A stretch of 64,000 nucleotides of DNA, from NCBI RefSeq assembly GCF_000379605.1, contig NZ_KB902591.1, forward strand, positions 111,918 to 175,917, read 5' to 3'. The notes below the pieces were generated by a model. That model worked only from the letters and a program-made list of their open reading frames with translations, was not told the DNA's origin and made no database searches. The stretch is from Rhizobium giardinii bv. giardinii H152. GTDB taxonomy: Bacteria > Pseudomonadota > Alphaproteobacteria > Rhizobiales > Rhizobiaceae. Below are positions 47,428 to 57,008 of this stretch, piece after piece. The position numbers and the translations under genes were made by a program. How positions within the stretch are numbered: the first letter of the stretch is position 1; every line of letters begins with the position of its first letter.

Positions 47428-48291
47428 ATGGCAGAGAAAGATGTTTATCAGGTAGCTGACTGGAGTGGCCAAAGCGGGGAGCGCTGGGTCGTTTACCAGG
47501 CCCGGCTCGATGCCATGATGGCGGTGTTCGGCCAGGCCGCGATAGAAGCCGCCGCGCCCGCCACGGGCGAACGCGTGCTGGACGTCGGCTGCGGCGCGGG
47601 GGCGTCTAGTCTGGATCTGGCCGCCCGCGTCGGCGCGGGAGGCCATGTGCTAGGCGTGGACATATCCGAACCGCTGATCGGCAGAGCGCGCGCGCTAGCG
47701 CCGCAGGATACGCCGGCCGTGTTCCAGGTGGCCGACGCCAGCAGCGCCGAGTTGCCCGAGGGCGCGTTCGACATCCTGTTCTCGCGCTTTGGCGTGATGT
47801 TCTTTCACGATCCTACGGCGGCGTTCGCTCATATGCGCCGTGCGCTCAAGCCGGGCGCGCGGGTCGCTTTCGTCTGCTGGCGCGGCATGGCCGAGAACGA
47901 TTGGGTGCGCTTGCCGATGGGCGCGATCAAGGGCATCGTCCCGCCGACGGCGCCGCCCGATCCCGAAGCGCCCGGCCCATTCTCGTTCGGCGACCAGGGG
48001 CGGGTGGCGCGAATTCTAACGGTGGCTGGCTTCACCGACGTCGCTATCGCGCCCTTCAATGCCTCCATCCCATTCGGCAAGGGGGAGACGCGGGACGCGG
48101 CGCTCGACGACGCGGTGGAGATGACACTCGAGGTCGGCCCGCTGTCGCGCGCGCTCGCTGATCAGCCCGACGACATCCGCGCCCGCGCCTCGGTCGCGGT
48201 TCGTGCCGCCTTCGCGGGCTGCCCCGGTGAGCGGTCGGTGATGATCGACGGCGCGGCGTGGATCGTCACCGCGCGCAATCCGGTAAGCTGA
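47428..48291 (+). CDS. Class I SAM-dependent methyltransferase
   Basis: 287 residues. Seen: motif I RVLDVGCGAGASSLDLA, VLGVDISEPLIGRAR (motif II), and DILFSRFGVMFFHDP (motif IV). It belongs to the Methyltransf_11/25-like group, whose substrates range widely, so no function is assigned. It appears higher in GC and in GCG/CGC codons than the flanking core genes, which suggests separate ancestry. It follows the TetR gene closely on the same strand and precedes a broken transposase. Confidence 0.85.
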   Translation: MAEKDVYQVADWSGQSGERWVVYQARLDAMMAVFGQAAIEAAAPATGERVLDVGCGAGASSLDLAARVGAGGHVLGVDISEPLIGRARALAPQDTPAVFQVADASSAELPEGAFDILFSRFGVMFFHDPTAAFAHMRRALKPGARVAFVCWRGMAENDWVRLPMGAIKGIVPPTAPPDPEAPGPFSFGDQGRVARILTVAGFTDVAIAPFNASIPFGKGETRDAALDDAVEMTLEVGPLSRALADQPDDIRARASVAVRAAFAGCPGERSVMIDGAAWIVTARNPVS

Positions 48292-48382
48292 CAGGGACTA
48301 ATACGCCCTCTTGCTGAGTGAGACACTTGAGCTTCCCAAGTGACGATGAATCAGAATCTCTGTTGCAAACGGGAGGTTTGCG

Positions 48383-48706
48383 ATGGGAGCAGCGATTTCA
48401 TTACGGGCGGATTTTGACGCGGAAGGTCTTCGGCGTCTGGCCCGCTAGAGCGAGCATGCGGCGCAGGCGCGTCGTCTTTTGGCGCTTGCCTTGATCTATG
48501 GCGGCGGCTCGCGCTCGGATGCAGCGCGTCTTGGCAATGTCGCCCTTCAGATCCTGCGTGACTGGGTCTTGCGGTTCAATGCGAATGGCCCCGACGGGCT
48601 GATTGCTGCGATGCCTGGCGCAAACTCGAAACCCAGCCTTGGCGCATCATGTCCATCGGGCGCAGAGACTGGGCAAATGGGTTTGATCAATGAGGATGCG
48701 CATTAA
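48383..48706 (+). pseudogene. Remnant of an IS630-type transposase gene
   Basis: The frame begins MGAAISLRADFDAEGLRRLAR and is cut by TAG at 48446-48448. It then continues in frame as SEHAAQARRLLALALIYGGG, the N-terminal helix-turn-helix part of IS630-family transposases (ARLGNVALQILRDWVLRFN). After GPDGLI the family sequence is lost, probably by deletion, and the DDE catalytic part is absent. A hairpin GCAAAC/GTTTGC (48365-48381) with the ribosome-binding GGGAG in its loop precedes the ATG. Dead remnant at the right edge of the accessory block. Confidence 0.8.
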
Positions 48707-48756
48707 AGGAAAAATCGACATTCGCCTTTGCCTGCAGCAGTCACTATCATCGCTTC

Positions 48757-49773
48757 ATGACCGAATCAAAAGCATTCATTTCAGGCTGCAAGGGCCTGAC
48801 GATCACGCCCGAGGAAAAAGCCTTCTTTGCAGGAGAGCGCCCCTGGGGCTTCATCCTTTTCGGACGCAATATCGGCGAGCCCGAGCAGATTTCCGATCTG
48901 GTCGCGTCTCTGCGCGACAGCGTCGGCAATCCCGATGCGCCGGTGCTGATCGACCAGGAGGGTGGCCGCGTCCAGCGCATCCGTCCGCCGATCGTTCCGC
49001 AATATCCGAACGGTGCTGCGATAGGTGAGATCTATCGCCGCGATCGCGAGCAAGGCTTGCGCGCCGCATGGCTGATGTCACGGCTGCACGCCTTCGACCT
49101 GATGCGCTTCGGTATTACGGTTGATTGCCTGCCGGTGCTCGACGTGCCGATCGAAGGCAGCAGCGATGTCATCGGCAACCGCGCCTATGGCCATGATCCG
49201 CAGGCCGTGGCTGCGATCGGCGCAGCAGCGGCCGCGGGCCTCAAGGCCGGAGGCATGCTGCCGGTGATGAAGCATATGCCAGGCCACGGCCGGGCTTTCG
49301 TCGATTCTCACCACAAGCTGCCGGTCGTCGATGTGCCGTTTGACGAGCTCGCCAAGAGCGATTTTGTGCCTTTCGTTGCCATGAAGAACGAACTGATGGC
49401 AATGTCGGCGCACATCGTTTTCACTGCCATCGATCCGGAAAATCCCGCGACGACTTCCCCGAAGGTGGTCGAAGGCGTCATCCGCGGCCATATCGGTTTT
49501 GATGGGTTGCTGATGTCTGACGATGTCTCGATGAATGCGCTGGCTGGCAATATCGAGGAGCGGGCGCGTGGTATTGTGGCCGCAGGCCTCGATCTGGTGT
49601 TGCATTGCCACGGCATTATGGATGAAATGCTTCAGGTGGCGCGTGTCGTGCCGGTGATATCCGGTGCGACGCTCAGGCGCGTGAAGGCGGTGGAAGCCGG
49701 GTTCGCAAAGCCGGATTCATCGGATGAAGCCGCATTGCGGGACGAGTTCAACGGCATGCTGGCCATCGTGTAG
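48757..49773 (+). CDS. nagZ: Beta-N-acetylhexosaminidase NagZ (GH3)
   Basis: Cytoplasmic peptidoglycan-recycling enzyme removing GlcNAc from GlcNAc-anhydroMurNAc peptides. 338 residues. Seen: VLIDQEGGRVQRIRPP, the GH3 loop KHMPGHGRAFVDSHHKLP with the catalytic His, and the nucleophile Asp in LLMSDDVSMNAL. Only 50 bases separate it from the transposase remnant, so its original upstream region may have been replaced. scpA follows 30 bases after the stop. Confidence 0.95.
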   Translation: MTESKAFISGCKGLTITPEEKAFFAGERPWGFILFGRNIGEPEQISDLVASLRDSVGNPDAPVLIDQEGGRVQRIRPPIVPQYPNGAAIGEIYRRDREQGLRAAWLMSRLHAFDLMRFGITVDCLPVLDVPIEGSSDVIGNRAYGHDPQAVAAIGAAAAAGLKAGGMLPVMKHMPGHGRAFVDSHHKLPVVDVPFDELAKSDFVPFVAMKNELMAMSAHIVFTAIDPENPATTSPKVVEGVIRGHIGFDGLLMSDDVSMNALAGNIEERARGIVAAGLDLVLHCHGIMDEMLQVARVVPVISGATLRRVKAVEAGFAKPDSSDEAALRDEFNGMLAIV

Positions 49774-49803
49774 GGGAAGCACGCCAATAAGAGGCAAGAG
49801 ATC

Positions 49804-50670
49804 GTGAGCAACGCCGGCGACATGCAGAGGAAACCGGCAGCCAAGGCCCCGATGGAGCCGCTGTGGCAGGACGACGCATCGGATCGTGGTCTGCACGAGG
49901 AAGAACTCGTCGTCGATATCGCCGGCTTCGAAGGCCCGCTTGATCTGCTGTTGCATCTGGCGCGCAACCAGCGTGTCGATCTCTCGCGCATTTCAGTGCT
50001 GGCGCTTGCCGAGCAATATATCGCTTTCATCGAGCGCGCCCGCAGCATCCGGCTTGAGCTTGCCGCCGACTATCTCGTCATGGCGGCCTGGCTCGCCTTC
50101 CTCAAGTCGCGCCTGCTCATTCCGCAGCAGAGCAAGGACGACGGCCCTTCGGGCGAGGAAATGGCCACGGCGCTGGCTTTCCGGCTCAAGCGACTGGAAG
50201 CGATGCGCGAGGCGGCCACCCGCCTGATCAATCGCAACCGGCTTGGGCGTGACGTATTCGCGCGTGGTGCGCCGGAACATATTCCGGTCGAAAAGAAGTC
50301 GGCATTCGAGGCATCGCTCTACGATCTGCTGAGTGCCTATGCCTCGTTGCGTCAGCGTGAAGCGGTGATGCAGGTAACGATCGAGAAGCGGCAGGTCTGG
50401 TCACTCGCCGATGCCCGCCTGGTCCTTGCCCGGCTGATCGGCGATATGGTCGACTGGACCGCACTCGACCACTTTCTGCTGCGCTACATGACGAGCCCCA
50501 AGGAGAGGGCGACAGCAATCGCCAGTTCGTTTGCCGCATCGCTCGAAATGGTGCGGGAAGGCCGGCTTGAAATTCGCCAGGATGGCGCGTTTTCGCCTAT
50601 CTATCTGCGCCAGGGGCCAAACAAGCTGACAGCCGAGGTGCTGGCTGACATGGAGGCGGGGCGTGATTGA
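49804..50670 (+). CDS. scpA: Segregation and condensation protein A
   Basis: Kleisin subunit bridging SMC heads for chromosome condensation. 288 residues from GTG at 49804; an ATG at 49822 is an alternative. Seen: the kleisin N-terminal block DIAGFEGPLDLLLHLARNQRVDLSRI and ADYLVMAAWLAFLKSRLLIP, and the C-terminal winged-helix part. Its end overlaps scpB by 8 bases. Confidence 0.93.
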   Translation: MSNAGDMQRKPAAKAPMEPLWQDDASDRGLHEEELVVDIAGFEGPLDLLLHLARNQRVDLSRISVLALAEQYIAFIERARSIRLELAADYLVMAAWLAFLKSRLLIPQQSKDDGPSGEEMATALAFRLKRLEAMREAATRLINRNRLGRDVFARGAPEHIPVEKKSAFEASLYDLLSAYASLRQREAVMQVTIEKRQVWSLADARLVLARLIGDMVDWTALDHFLLRYMTSPKERATAIASSFAASLEMVREGRLEIRQDGAFSPIYLRQGPNKLTAEVLADMEAGRD

Positions 50671-51397
50671 CCCGCAAAAGAAGCTACCCGGCGTGATCGA
50701 AGAACAGGACGAAACGACCAGCAGGGGCATCCTGCTTGACCCGCGGACCGAACTGGAGGCGGAGCGCATCGCCGAAGCGCTTGTCTTTGCGTCCGCCCAG
50801 CCGGTGTCGGAGGGCTATATTGCCTCGCGCCTGCCGCGGGGTGCAAATGTTGCGCGTATCATGATGCGGCTGAAGGCCATATATGCCGCGCGCGGCGTCA
50901 ATCTCGTACAGGTGGCTGATCACTGGGCGTTCCGGACGGCTGCAGACCTTTCATTCGTTGTCCAGACAGATGAAAACGAAGTGCGCAAGTTGTCGCGGGC
51001 AGCACTCGAAGTGCTGGCGATCATCGCCTATCACCAGCCGGTGACGCGTGCGGAGATCGAGGATATTCGCGGTGTGCAGACCTCCAAAGGCACGCTGGAC
51101 GTGCTGATGGAAGCGGGCTGGATACGGTTCCGTGGCCGCCGCCGCACGCCCGGCCGTCCCGTGACTTTCGGCACGACCCGGGATTTTCTCGACCACTTCG
51201 GTCTGGAGGAACTGCGCGACCTTCCGGGTCTCGAAGAATTGAAGGGAGCGGGGCTGCTCTCCGGTCGCATTCCTTCCAACTTCCAGATACCGGTTCCGCT
51301 TGGCGATGATGGACTTGGCGAGGACGAGGATCCGATCACGCAGCTTGATCTGGAGGAGCTCGGCCTTCTAGCGCCGAGCGGTGGGGACGGGGAATAA
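50663..51397 (+). CDS. scpB: Segregation and condensation protein B
   Basis: Winged-helix dimer that binds ScpA in the SMC complex. 244 residues from a GTG at 50663 inside the scpA end. Seen: AERIAEALVFASAQPVSEGYIASRL, ALEVLAIIAYHQPVTRAEIEDIRGV and GRPVTFGTTRDFLDHFGLEELRDLP. The C-terminal 40 residues are acidic. A 251-base gap follows before tatA. Confidence 0.94.
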   Translation: MIDPQKKLPGVIEEQDETTSRGILLDPRTELEAERIAEALVFASAQPVSEGYIASRLPRGANVARIMMRLKAIYAARGVNLVQVADHWAFRTAADLSFVVQTDENEVRKLSRAALEVLAIIAYHQPVTRAEIEDIRGVQTSKGTLDVLMEAGWIRFRGRRRTPGRPVTFGTTRDFLDHFGLEELRDLPGLEELKGAGLLSGRIPSNFQIPVPLGDDGLGEDEDPITQLDLEELGLLAPSGGDGE

Positions 51398-51648
51398 CGT
51401 CCGGGGTCCCGACGCCGCTTGCCTCCTCCCTCTGCCGGTGTGTGTAGTGGTCGCATTGGCTTCCTGCTTCCACCGGCGGCTGCGTTCGATTGATCCGAAA
51501 TTCTCTGGGACGGGCCTATCTCTGCCGAACTCGTGGTGTAAGCATTGCGTGGCGTGCCGCTTTCCGTTAACGAGCGGGATACATTGCCGTTTGAAAAAGA
51601 TGGTCGAGCATCTTAAATCGGGGTTGCAGGTTTCAAGGGAGTAAGGAC
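51398..51648 (+). other. scpB-tatA intergenic region
   Basis: 251 bases with no convincing gene or terminator. It must hold the tatABC promoter, but no good -35/-10 pair stands out. AAGGGAGTAAGG directly before tatA is a strong ribosome-binding site. Confidence 0.4.
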
Positions 51649-51855
51649 ATGGGTTCCTTTAGTATCTGGCATTGGCTGATCGTTCTGGTCGTTGTTCTGC
51701 TGTTGTTCGGACGCGGCAAGATTCCGGAACTGATGGGCGACGTTGCCAAGGGCATCAAGAGCTTCAAGAAGGGCATGACCGAAGACGACACCGCCGCCGC
51801 CGACAAGGGTGTCGATGCCAAGGCGGTCGAACACAAATCCGACGAAGTCCGCTGA
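51649..51855 (+). CDS. tatA: Sec-independent protein translocase subunit TatA
   Basis: Pore-forming unit of the twin-arginine export system. 68 residues: short N-terminal membrane helix ([14 protein letters not shown]), the FG hinge ([17 protein letters not shown]), an amphipathic helix and an acidic tail. First gene of tatABC. Confidence 0.96.
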   Translation: MGSFSIWHWLIVLVVVLLLFGRGKIPELMGDVAKGIKSFKKGMTEDDTAAADKGVDAKAVEHKSDEVR

Positions 51856-51927
51856 TCATGCATTCGGTTCGGGGCCCGGCCGTGAGGGCAGGCCCTGCCG
51901 CTTTTCGGTGTTGTGGAGTCCTAGAGA

Positions 51928-52557
51928 ATGCTTGATGTCGGCTGGACCGAGCTCGTCGTTATCGCCATCGTCCTGATCATCGTGGTGGGTCCGAAGGATT
52001 TGCCGCCAATGCTTCGGACGTTCGGCAAGATGATGACGAAGATGCGCGGCATGGCGAATGATTTCCGCCACCAGTTCGACGAAGCGCTGAAGGAAGCTGA
52101 CCTCGACGATGTTCGCAGGACGCTGAGCGACGCGCAGAAGCTCAACCCGGCACATAGTCTGCGCGAGGCAATGAATCCGCTTCGCCAGATGGGCAACGAG
52201 ATCAAGGCCGACCTGCAGAAAGCGACGACCGTCGAGACGAAGCTGGTTGAACCGGCCGTGGCGCCCGCCGACGTTCCGGCAGAAGCAGTCACTCCGCAGG
52301 AACAGCCGAAAGCCGAACCTGTCGCCGCCACAGCTGCCGCGACCGCCACGCAGGCGGACCGCGCGGCTGCCGTCGCTGCGCCCGTTGTCGAGCGGAACGC
52401 GACGACTGCTTCCAAGCCGAAAGCAGCTGCAGTCGGGGCCGCGGTGTCTGGACCGGAGAAGGCTGCCGCGAAAAAGGCAAAACCGGTGAGCGAGAAGAAG
52501 CAGCCGGAATCTGCCAAGGCTGCGCCTAAAAAGACGAAGAAAAAAGGTGACGCATGA
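51928..52557 (+). CDS. tatB: Sec-independent protein translocase subunit TatB
   Basis: Twin-arginine receptor subunit acting with TatC. 209 residues: MLDVGWTELVVIAIVLIIVVGPKDLP is the TatB membrane helix and hinge, followed by the amphipathic helix FGKMMTKMRGMANDF. The C-terminal 110 residues are Ala/Pro/Lys-rich and low in complexity, a long tail common in alphaproteobacteria. The stop overlaps the tatC start by four bases. Confidence 0.94.
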   Translation: MLDVGWTELVVIAIVLIIVVGPKDLPPMLRTFGKMMTKMRGMANDFRHQFDEALKEADLDDVRRTLSDAQKLNPAHSLREAMNPLRQMGNEIKADLQKATTVETKLVEPAVAPADVPAEAVTPQEQPKAEPVAATAAATATQADRAAAVAAPVVERNATTASKPKAAAVGAAVSGPEKAAAKKAKPVSEKKQPESAKAAPKKTKKKGDA

Positions 52558-53372
52558 GCGGCGATATTGAAGACAAGCCCCAGCCGCTGATGGAGCATCT
52601 GATCGAGCTGCGCTCGCGGCTTATCTGGGCGGTCGGCGCTTTTTTCGCGGCTTTCCTCGTCTGCTTCTATTTCGCCAAGGGCCTGTTCGATGTCCTCGTT
52701 CAGCCATTCAAGTGGGCGGTTCAGTGGGCAGGGCTTGATCATCGCAACGTTGAGCTGATCTACACGGCGCCACAGGAGTTTTTCTTCACGCAGATCAAGG
52801 TCGCGATGTTCAGCGCGCTGGTGATCTCGTTTCCCGTCATCGCCTCGCAGGTCTACAAGTTCGTCGCTCCCGGCCTCTACAAGAACGAGCGGGCTGCCTT
52901 CCTGCCGTTCTTGATCGCCTCGCCGATCCTCTTTCTGATGGGGGGCGCGCTCGTCTATTTCTTCTTCACGCCAATGGTGATGTGGTTCTTCCTGGCGATG
53001 GAACAGCATGGCGGCGAGGGGCAGGTATCGATCCAGCTTCTGCCGAAGGTTTCGGAATATCTGAGCCTGATCATGTCGCTGATCTTCGCCTTCGGTCTGG
53101 TGTTCCAGCTGCCGGTCATTACCACGCTCTTGGCGCGTGTCGGTTTCGTCACCTCGCAGGGTTTGAAGGACAAGCGCAAATACGCAATCGTCATCGCCTT
53201 CATTGCGGCGGCAATTTTGACGCCGCCGGATCCGGTTTCCCAGATCGGTCTTGCTCTCCCGGCCATCCTTCTCTACGAGATTTCGATCTACACGGCCCGA
53301 CTCGTTGAGAGGCAACGGACACGCGACGCACAAAGACGCGAAGATGCCGAGGCGAGCGAAAACGCCGGCTGA
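52554..53372 (+). CDS. tatC: Sec-independent protein translocase subunit TatC
   Basis: Six-helix membrane subunit that recognises twin-arginine signal peptides. 272 residues. Seen: PLMEHLIELRSRLIWAVGAF at the N-terminus with the conserved cytoplasmic Glu, IYTAPQEFFFTQIKVA, and the late AAAILTPPDPVSQIGLALPAILLYE block. Coupled to tatB by an ATGA overlap. Confidence 0.97.
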   Translation: MSGDIEDKPQPLMEHLIELRSRLIWAVGAFFAAFLVCFYFAKGLFDVLVQPFKWAVQWAGLDHRNVELIYTAPQEFFFTQIKVAMFSALVISFPVIASQVYKFVAPGLYKNERAAFLPFLIASPILFLMGGALVYFFFTPMVMWFFLAMEQHGGEGQVSIQLLPKVSEYLSLIMSLIFAFGLVFQLPVITTLLARVGFVTSQGLKDKRKYAIVIAFIAAAILTPPDPVSQIGLALPAILLYEISIYTARLVERQRTRDAQRREDAEASENAG

Positions 53373-53442
53373 CACGGATTTCGTGTCAGCGCCCGGTGTT
53401 CGGGATCCACTTTCGACACGACCGATCAGGACCTGAACGAAC

Positions 53443-54726
53443 ATGCTTGATATCAAATGGATTAGGGACAATGCCGAAGCCCTGGACGCAGCGCTTGAAA
53501 AGCGCGGTGTAGAGCCCCTGTCGGCCGCACTGATCTCGCTCGATGAAAAGCGCCGCTCCCTCGTTCAGTCGCTGCAGGACATGCAGTCGCGCCGCAATGC
53601 CGCTTCCAAGGAGATCGGTGCGGCAATGGCGCAGAAGAACAGCGAGCTTGCCGAAACGCTGAAGGCGGAAGTGGCTGAACTGAAGACCACCATGCCGGCG
53701 CTCGAAGAACAAAGCCGTCAGACGGATGCCGAGCTCGCCGACGCTTTGTCGCGCATACCCAACATTCCGCTCGAGGATGTGCCGGTCGGCAGCGACGAGC
53801 ACGGCAATGTCGTCAAGCACAGCCACGGTCTGAAGCCCGGCTGGAACCACAGGCCGAAGGAGCATTTCGAAATCGGCGAGGCGCTTGGCTGGCTCGATTT
53901 CGAAGGTGCAGCCAAGATTGCCGGCTCGCGCTTCACCATCGTCAAGGGTCAATTGGCGCGGCTCGAGCGGGCGCTCGGGCAGTTCATGCTCGATCTGCAC
54001 ACGAGCGAACACGGCTATCTGGAAGTTCAGCCGCCGCTGATGACGCGTGACGAGGCCATGTATGGCACCGGGCAGCTTCCGAAGTTTGCTGAAGACCTGT
54101 TCAAAACCACGGATGGCCGCTGGCTGATCCCGACTGCCGAGGTACCGCTCACCAACATGGTGCGCGAGCAGATCCTCGAAGCCGACGCGCTGCCGCTGCG
54201 GTTTACAGCTCTGACGCCCTGCTTCCGCTCGGAAGCGGGTTCGGCTGGCCGCGATACCCGCGGCATGCTGCGCCAGCATCAGTTCAACAAGGTGGAACTC
54301 GTGTCGATCACCGATGCGGATAGCTCGATCGACGAACATGAGCGCATGACCGCCTGTGCCGAGGAGGTGCTGAAGCGTCTTGGACTGCACTACCGTGTCA
54401 TGACGCTTTGCACCGGCGACATGGGTTTTGGCGCACGCAAGACCTACGATCTTGAAGTCTGGCTGCCTGGCCAGGATACTTATCGCGAAATCTCGTCCTG
54501 CTCGGTCTGCGGCGATTTCCAGGCACGGCGCATGAACGCGCGCTACCGCACGAAGGACGACAAGACCCTGAAATTCGTTCACACGCTGAACGGCTCGGGC
54601 ACGGCTGTCGGTCGAGCACTCATCGCCGTCATCGAAAACTATCTGAATGAAGACGGATCGGTAACCATCCCGAACGTATTGTTGCCCTATATGGGCGGCC
54701 TGACCAAGATCGAAAAGGCCGGTTGA
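53443..54726 (+). CDS. serS: Seryl-tRNA synthetase
   Basis: Class II synthetase for tRNA-Ser and tRNA-Sec, 427 residues. Seen: N-terminal coiled-coil arm (residues about 30-100), motif 2 [21 protein letters not shown], and motif 3 [19 protein letters not shown]. Placed between tatC and surE as in other Rhizobiaceae. Confidence 0.98.
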   Translation: MLDIKWIRDNAEALDAALEKRGVEPLSAALISLDEKRRSLVQSLQDMQSRRNAASKEIGAAMAQKNSELAETLKAEVAELKTTMPALEEQSRQTDAELADALSRIPNIPLEDVPVGSDEHGNVVKHSHGLKPGWNHRPKEHFEIGEALGWLDFEGAAKIAGSRFTIVKGQLARLERALGQFMLDLHTSEHGYLEVQPPLMTRDEAMYGTGQLPKFAEDLFKTTDGRWLIPTAEVPLTNMVREQILEADALPLRFTALTPCFRSEAGSAGRDTRGMLRQHQFNKVELVSITDADSSIDEHERMTACAEEVLKRLGLHYRVMTLCTGDMGFGARKTYDLEVWLPGQDTYREISSCSVCGDFQARRMNARYRTKDDKTLKFVHTLNGSGTAVGRALIAVIENYLNEDGSVTIPNVLLPYMGGLTKIEKAG

Positions 54727-54751
54727 GCCGCGTCCTGCGGCAGGGGTAGAG

Positions 54752-55522
54752 ATGCGAATTCTGCTGACAAACGACGATGGCATTCACGCCGAGGGCCTTG
54801 CTGTTCTCGAACGGATTGCCCGGACGATTTCTGATGATGTCTGGATCGTTGCGCCGGAAACCGATCAGAGCGGCCTTGCCCATTCGCTGACGCTGTCGGA
54901 GCCCTTGCGTCTGCGGCAGGTAACGGAAAAGCATTTCGCGCTGCGCGGCACGCCGACCGACTGCGTCATCATGGCGGTGCGCAAGGTGCTGGATTTCAAG
55001 CCGGACCTCGTCCTCTCGGGCGTCAACGTCGGCGCCAACATGGCGGATGACGTCACCTATTCCGGCACGATTGCCGGCGCCATCGAGGGCACGTTGCAGG
55101 GTATCCGATCCTTTGCCCTCAGCCAGGCCTATCGGCATGCGGACGGCGGGAGCGTCCCCTGGGATGTCGTCGAGACCCATGCGCCCGACCTTCTGCGCAA
55201 GCTGATGCTGGTTGACCTGCCTGATGGGACATTCCTAAATCTCAATTTCCCGAACTGCGCACCGGGCGCCGTTGCCGGTACCGAGGTCACCTCACAGGGC
55301 AAGCTCGATTTCGGCCTGACGATCGACGAGCGCACCGATGGCCGCGGGCATCCTTATTTCTGGCTTCGATTTGGTGAGCGCTTTGGCGATTTCCGGGCGG
55401 GAACCGACATTCACGCCCTCCGCGAACACCAGATTTCCGTGACGCCACTGAAGCTCGACCTGACGGATTATACGGTGCAGGACCGCGTTGCGCGTGCGTT
55501 GCTCGGCGGAGACGCCGATTGA
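54752..55522 (+). CDS. surE: 5'/3'-nucleotidase SurE
   Basis: Metal-dependent survival protein E, hydrolysing nucleoside monophosphates and short polyphosphate. 256 residues. Seen: metal ligands Asp8 and Asp9 in [27 protein letters not shown], and [23 protein letters not shown]. The surE-pcm-nlpD linkage here matches the classic bacterial stress/envelope order. The stop overlaps the next start (TTGA). Confidence 0.96.
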   Translation: MRILLTNDDGIHAEGLAVLERIARTISDDVWIVAPETDQSGLAHSLTLSEPLRLRQVTEKHFALRGTPTDCVIMAVRKVLDFKPDLVLSGVNVGANMADDVTYSGTIAGAIEGTLQGIRSFALSQAYRHADGGSVPWDVVETHAPDLLRKLMLVDLPDGTFLNLNFPNCAPGAVAGTEVTSQGKLDFGLTIDERTDGRGHPYFWLRFGERFGDFRAGTDIHALREHQISVTPLKLDLTDYTVQDRVARALLGGDAD

Positions 55523-56172
55523 GCCCGCGCGCCGTCGAACAGGAGGGGTTTGCCGCTCTTTTGCTGCGCCTGCGTGCGGAAGGTATTTCCAGCAAAGAAC
55601 TGCTCAATGCCGTCGAGCAGACGCCGCGCACGCTGTTTACGCCTCCCCAATTTCAGGAAAACGCCTATTCGTCGCGGCTCGTGCCGCTCGATTGCGGTTC
55701 CTTCATGGAAGGTTTCGATTTCACCGTACGTCTTCTTCATCATCTCAGCCTCAAGCCCGGACAACGCATCCTCGAGGTTGGTACCGGTAGCGGCTTTACC
55801 GCGGGCGTGATGGGCCGCATCGCTGAGCGCGTGCTGACGATCGACCGCTACAAGACGCTCGTAACCGGTGCCCAGAAGAACTTGGAGAAGGCGGGTATCC
55901 GCAATGTCATCGTTCGTCATGCCGATGGCAGCATAGGGCTCGCGGGGGAAGGGACGTTCGATCGCATTCTGGTCACCGCAGCGTTCTCCAGTCTGCCGCG
56001 CGTCTTTTCCGATCACCTCGTTTCCGGGGGCGTTCTCATTGTACCGATCATGATGAGCGAAACCGAATGCCGGATCGTCCGGCTCACGCGCACCGGCAGC
56101 CGTTTCGACCGAGAGGACCTGTTCGAAGCGCCTTACCTCCCCATCGTTCCGCAACTCGCCTCCTTTCTCTAG
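55519..56172 (+). CDS. pcm: Protein-L-isoaspartate O-methyltransferase
   Basis: Repairs isoaspartyl residues in aged proteins using SAM. 217 residues from a TTG at 55519 that overlaps the surE stop; no ATG lies upstream in frame. Seen: [30 protein letters not shown] motif [17 protein letters not shown], and the C-terminal [13 protein letters not shown]. The uncommon start codon plus overlap suggests low, coupled translation. Confidence 0.93.
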   Translation: MSPRAVEQEGFAALLLRLRAEGISSKELLNAVEQTPRTLFTPPQFQENAYSSRLVPLDCGSFMEGFDFTVRLLHHLSLKPGQRILEVGTGSGFTAGVMGRIAERVLTIDRYKTLVTGAQKNLEKAGIRNVIVRHADGSIGLAGEGTFDRILVTAAFSSLPRVFSDHLVSGGVLIVPIMMSETECRIVRLTRTGSRFDREDLFEAPYLPIVPQLASFL

Positions 56173-56177
56173 GCGCG

Positions 56178-56909
56178 ATGCCCGACGAGATTTACACAGA
56201 CTGCTCGCTTGCAACGCTCTACGACAGCCTCAACCCTGCAGGTCCGGATACCGATTTTTACTGTCGGCTCCCGCAACAGCCCTGCCGCATCCTCGACCTC
56301 GGCTGCGGCACCGGGCTTCTCGCCGCGATGCTGGCTGCCCGCGGACATCAGGTGACCGGTGTTGATCCGGCGGTGGCGATGCTGGATATCGCGCGCCAAC
56401 GTCCGGGCGGCGAGAAAGTGCGTTGGATCGATGGCGACATCCTTGCCGTTGGAACTGCGGAACGCTTCGATCTGGTGCTGATGACGGGACATGTTTTTCA
56501 GGTGTTCTTGGATGAGGACCAGGTTCTGGCGGTCTTCTCTTCCGTGCGGCGGCATCTTGAAGACGGCGGTAGCCTCGTGTTCGAAAGCCGAAACCCGCTT
56601 GCACGCGCCTGGGAACGCTGGACGCCGGAACAATCCTTCCGGTCGATCGAACATCCGGCGATGGGCACGGTCGAAACTTGGCATGAGGTCGTCGATGTGC
56701 GGGCCGGACAAGTGAGCTTTCGAACCTATACCCGCATCGGCGGGCAGAATAAGCTCATTATCTCACCGAGCACGCTGGCATTTCGCGATCAGACGGAGAT
56801 TGAGCGCCTGCTGCACGAGGCAGGCTTTGCCGATGTCTCCTTGCTGGGCGGATGGGACGGCCGTCCGTTCAGTGCAGGAAGCAGCGAAATCATCGCTATC
56901 GCACGCTGA
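56178..56909 (+). CDS. Class I SAM-dependent methyltransferase
   Basis: 243 residues from the ATG at 56178. Seen: motif I RILDLGCGTGLLAAMLAARG, GVDPAVAMLDIARQR, and DLVLMTGHVFQVF. It belongs to a broad family of small-molecule methyltransferases; the substrate is unknown. It begins 5 bases after pcm, so it is part of the surE-pcm unit. Confidence 0.87.
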   Translation: MPDEIYTDCSLATLYDSLNPAGPDTDFYCRLPQQPCRILDLGCGTGLLAAMLAARGHQVTGVDPAVAMLDIARQRPGGEKVRWIDGDILAVGTAERFDLVLMTGHVFQVFLDEDQVLAVFSSVRRHLEDGGSLVFESRNPLARAWERWTPEQSFRSIEHPAMGTVETWHEVVDVRAGQVSFRTYTRIGGQNKLIISPSTLAFRDQTEIERLLHEAGFADVSLLGGWDGRPFSAGSSEIIAIAR

Positions 56910-56993
56910 TTCCATTATTTCTTATTGCGTCGCAGCATGGAGCATAAGTCTGTTTGTCGCGGCGGTCCGATTTATTATCGCAAAATCAATTCG

Positions 56994-57008
56994 TTAATTT
57001 TTCATTAA
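56994..57008. promoter_or_regulatory. CtrA-type binding motif upstream of the unknown gene
   Basis: TTAA (56994-56997), seven bases, TTAA (57005-57008): a perfect match to the alphaproteobacterial CtrA consensus TTAA-N7-TTAA. It lies 132 bases before the gene at 57140 in an AT-rich stretch; occurrence by chance is possible in AT-rich DNA. Confidence 0.5.

Noticed and set aside
48757-49773. nagZ as part of the transferred cassette
   Set aside because: It matches core rhizobial order with scpA and has core-like composition.
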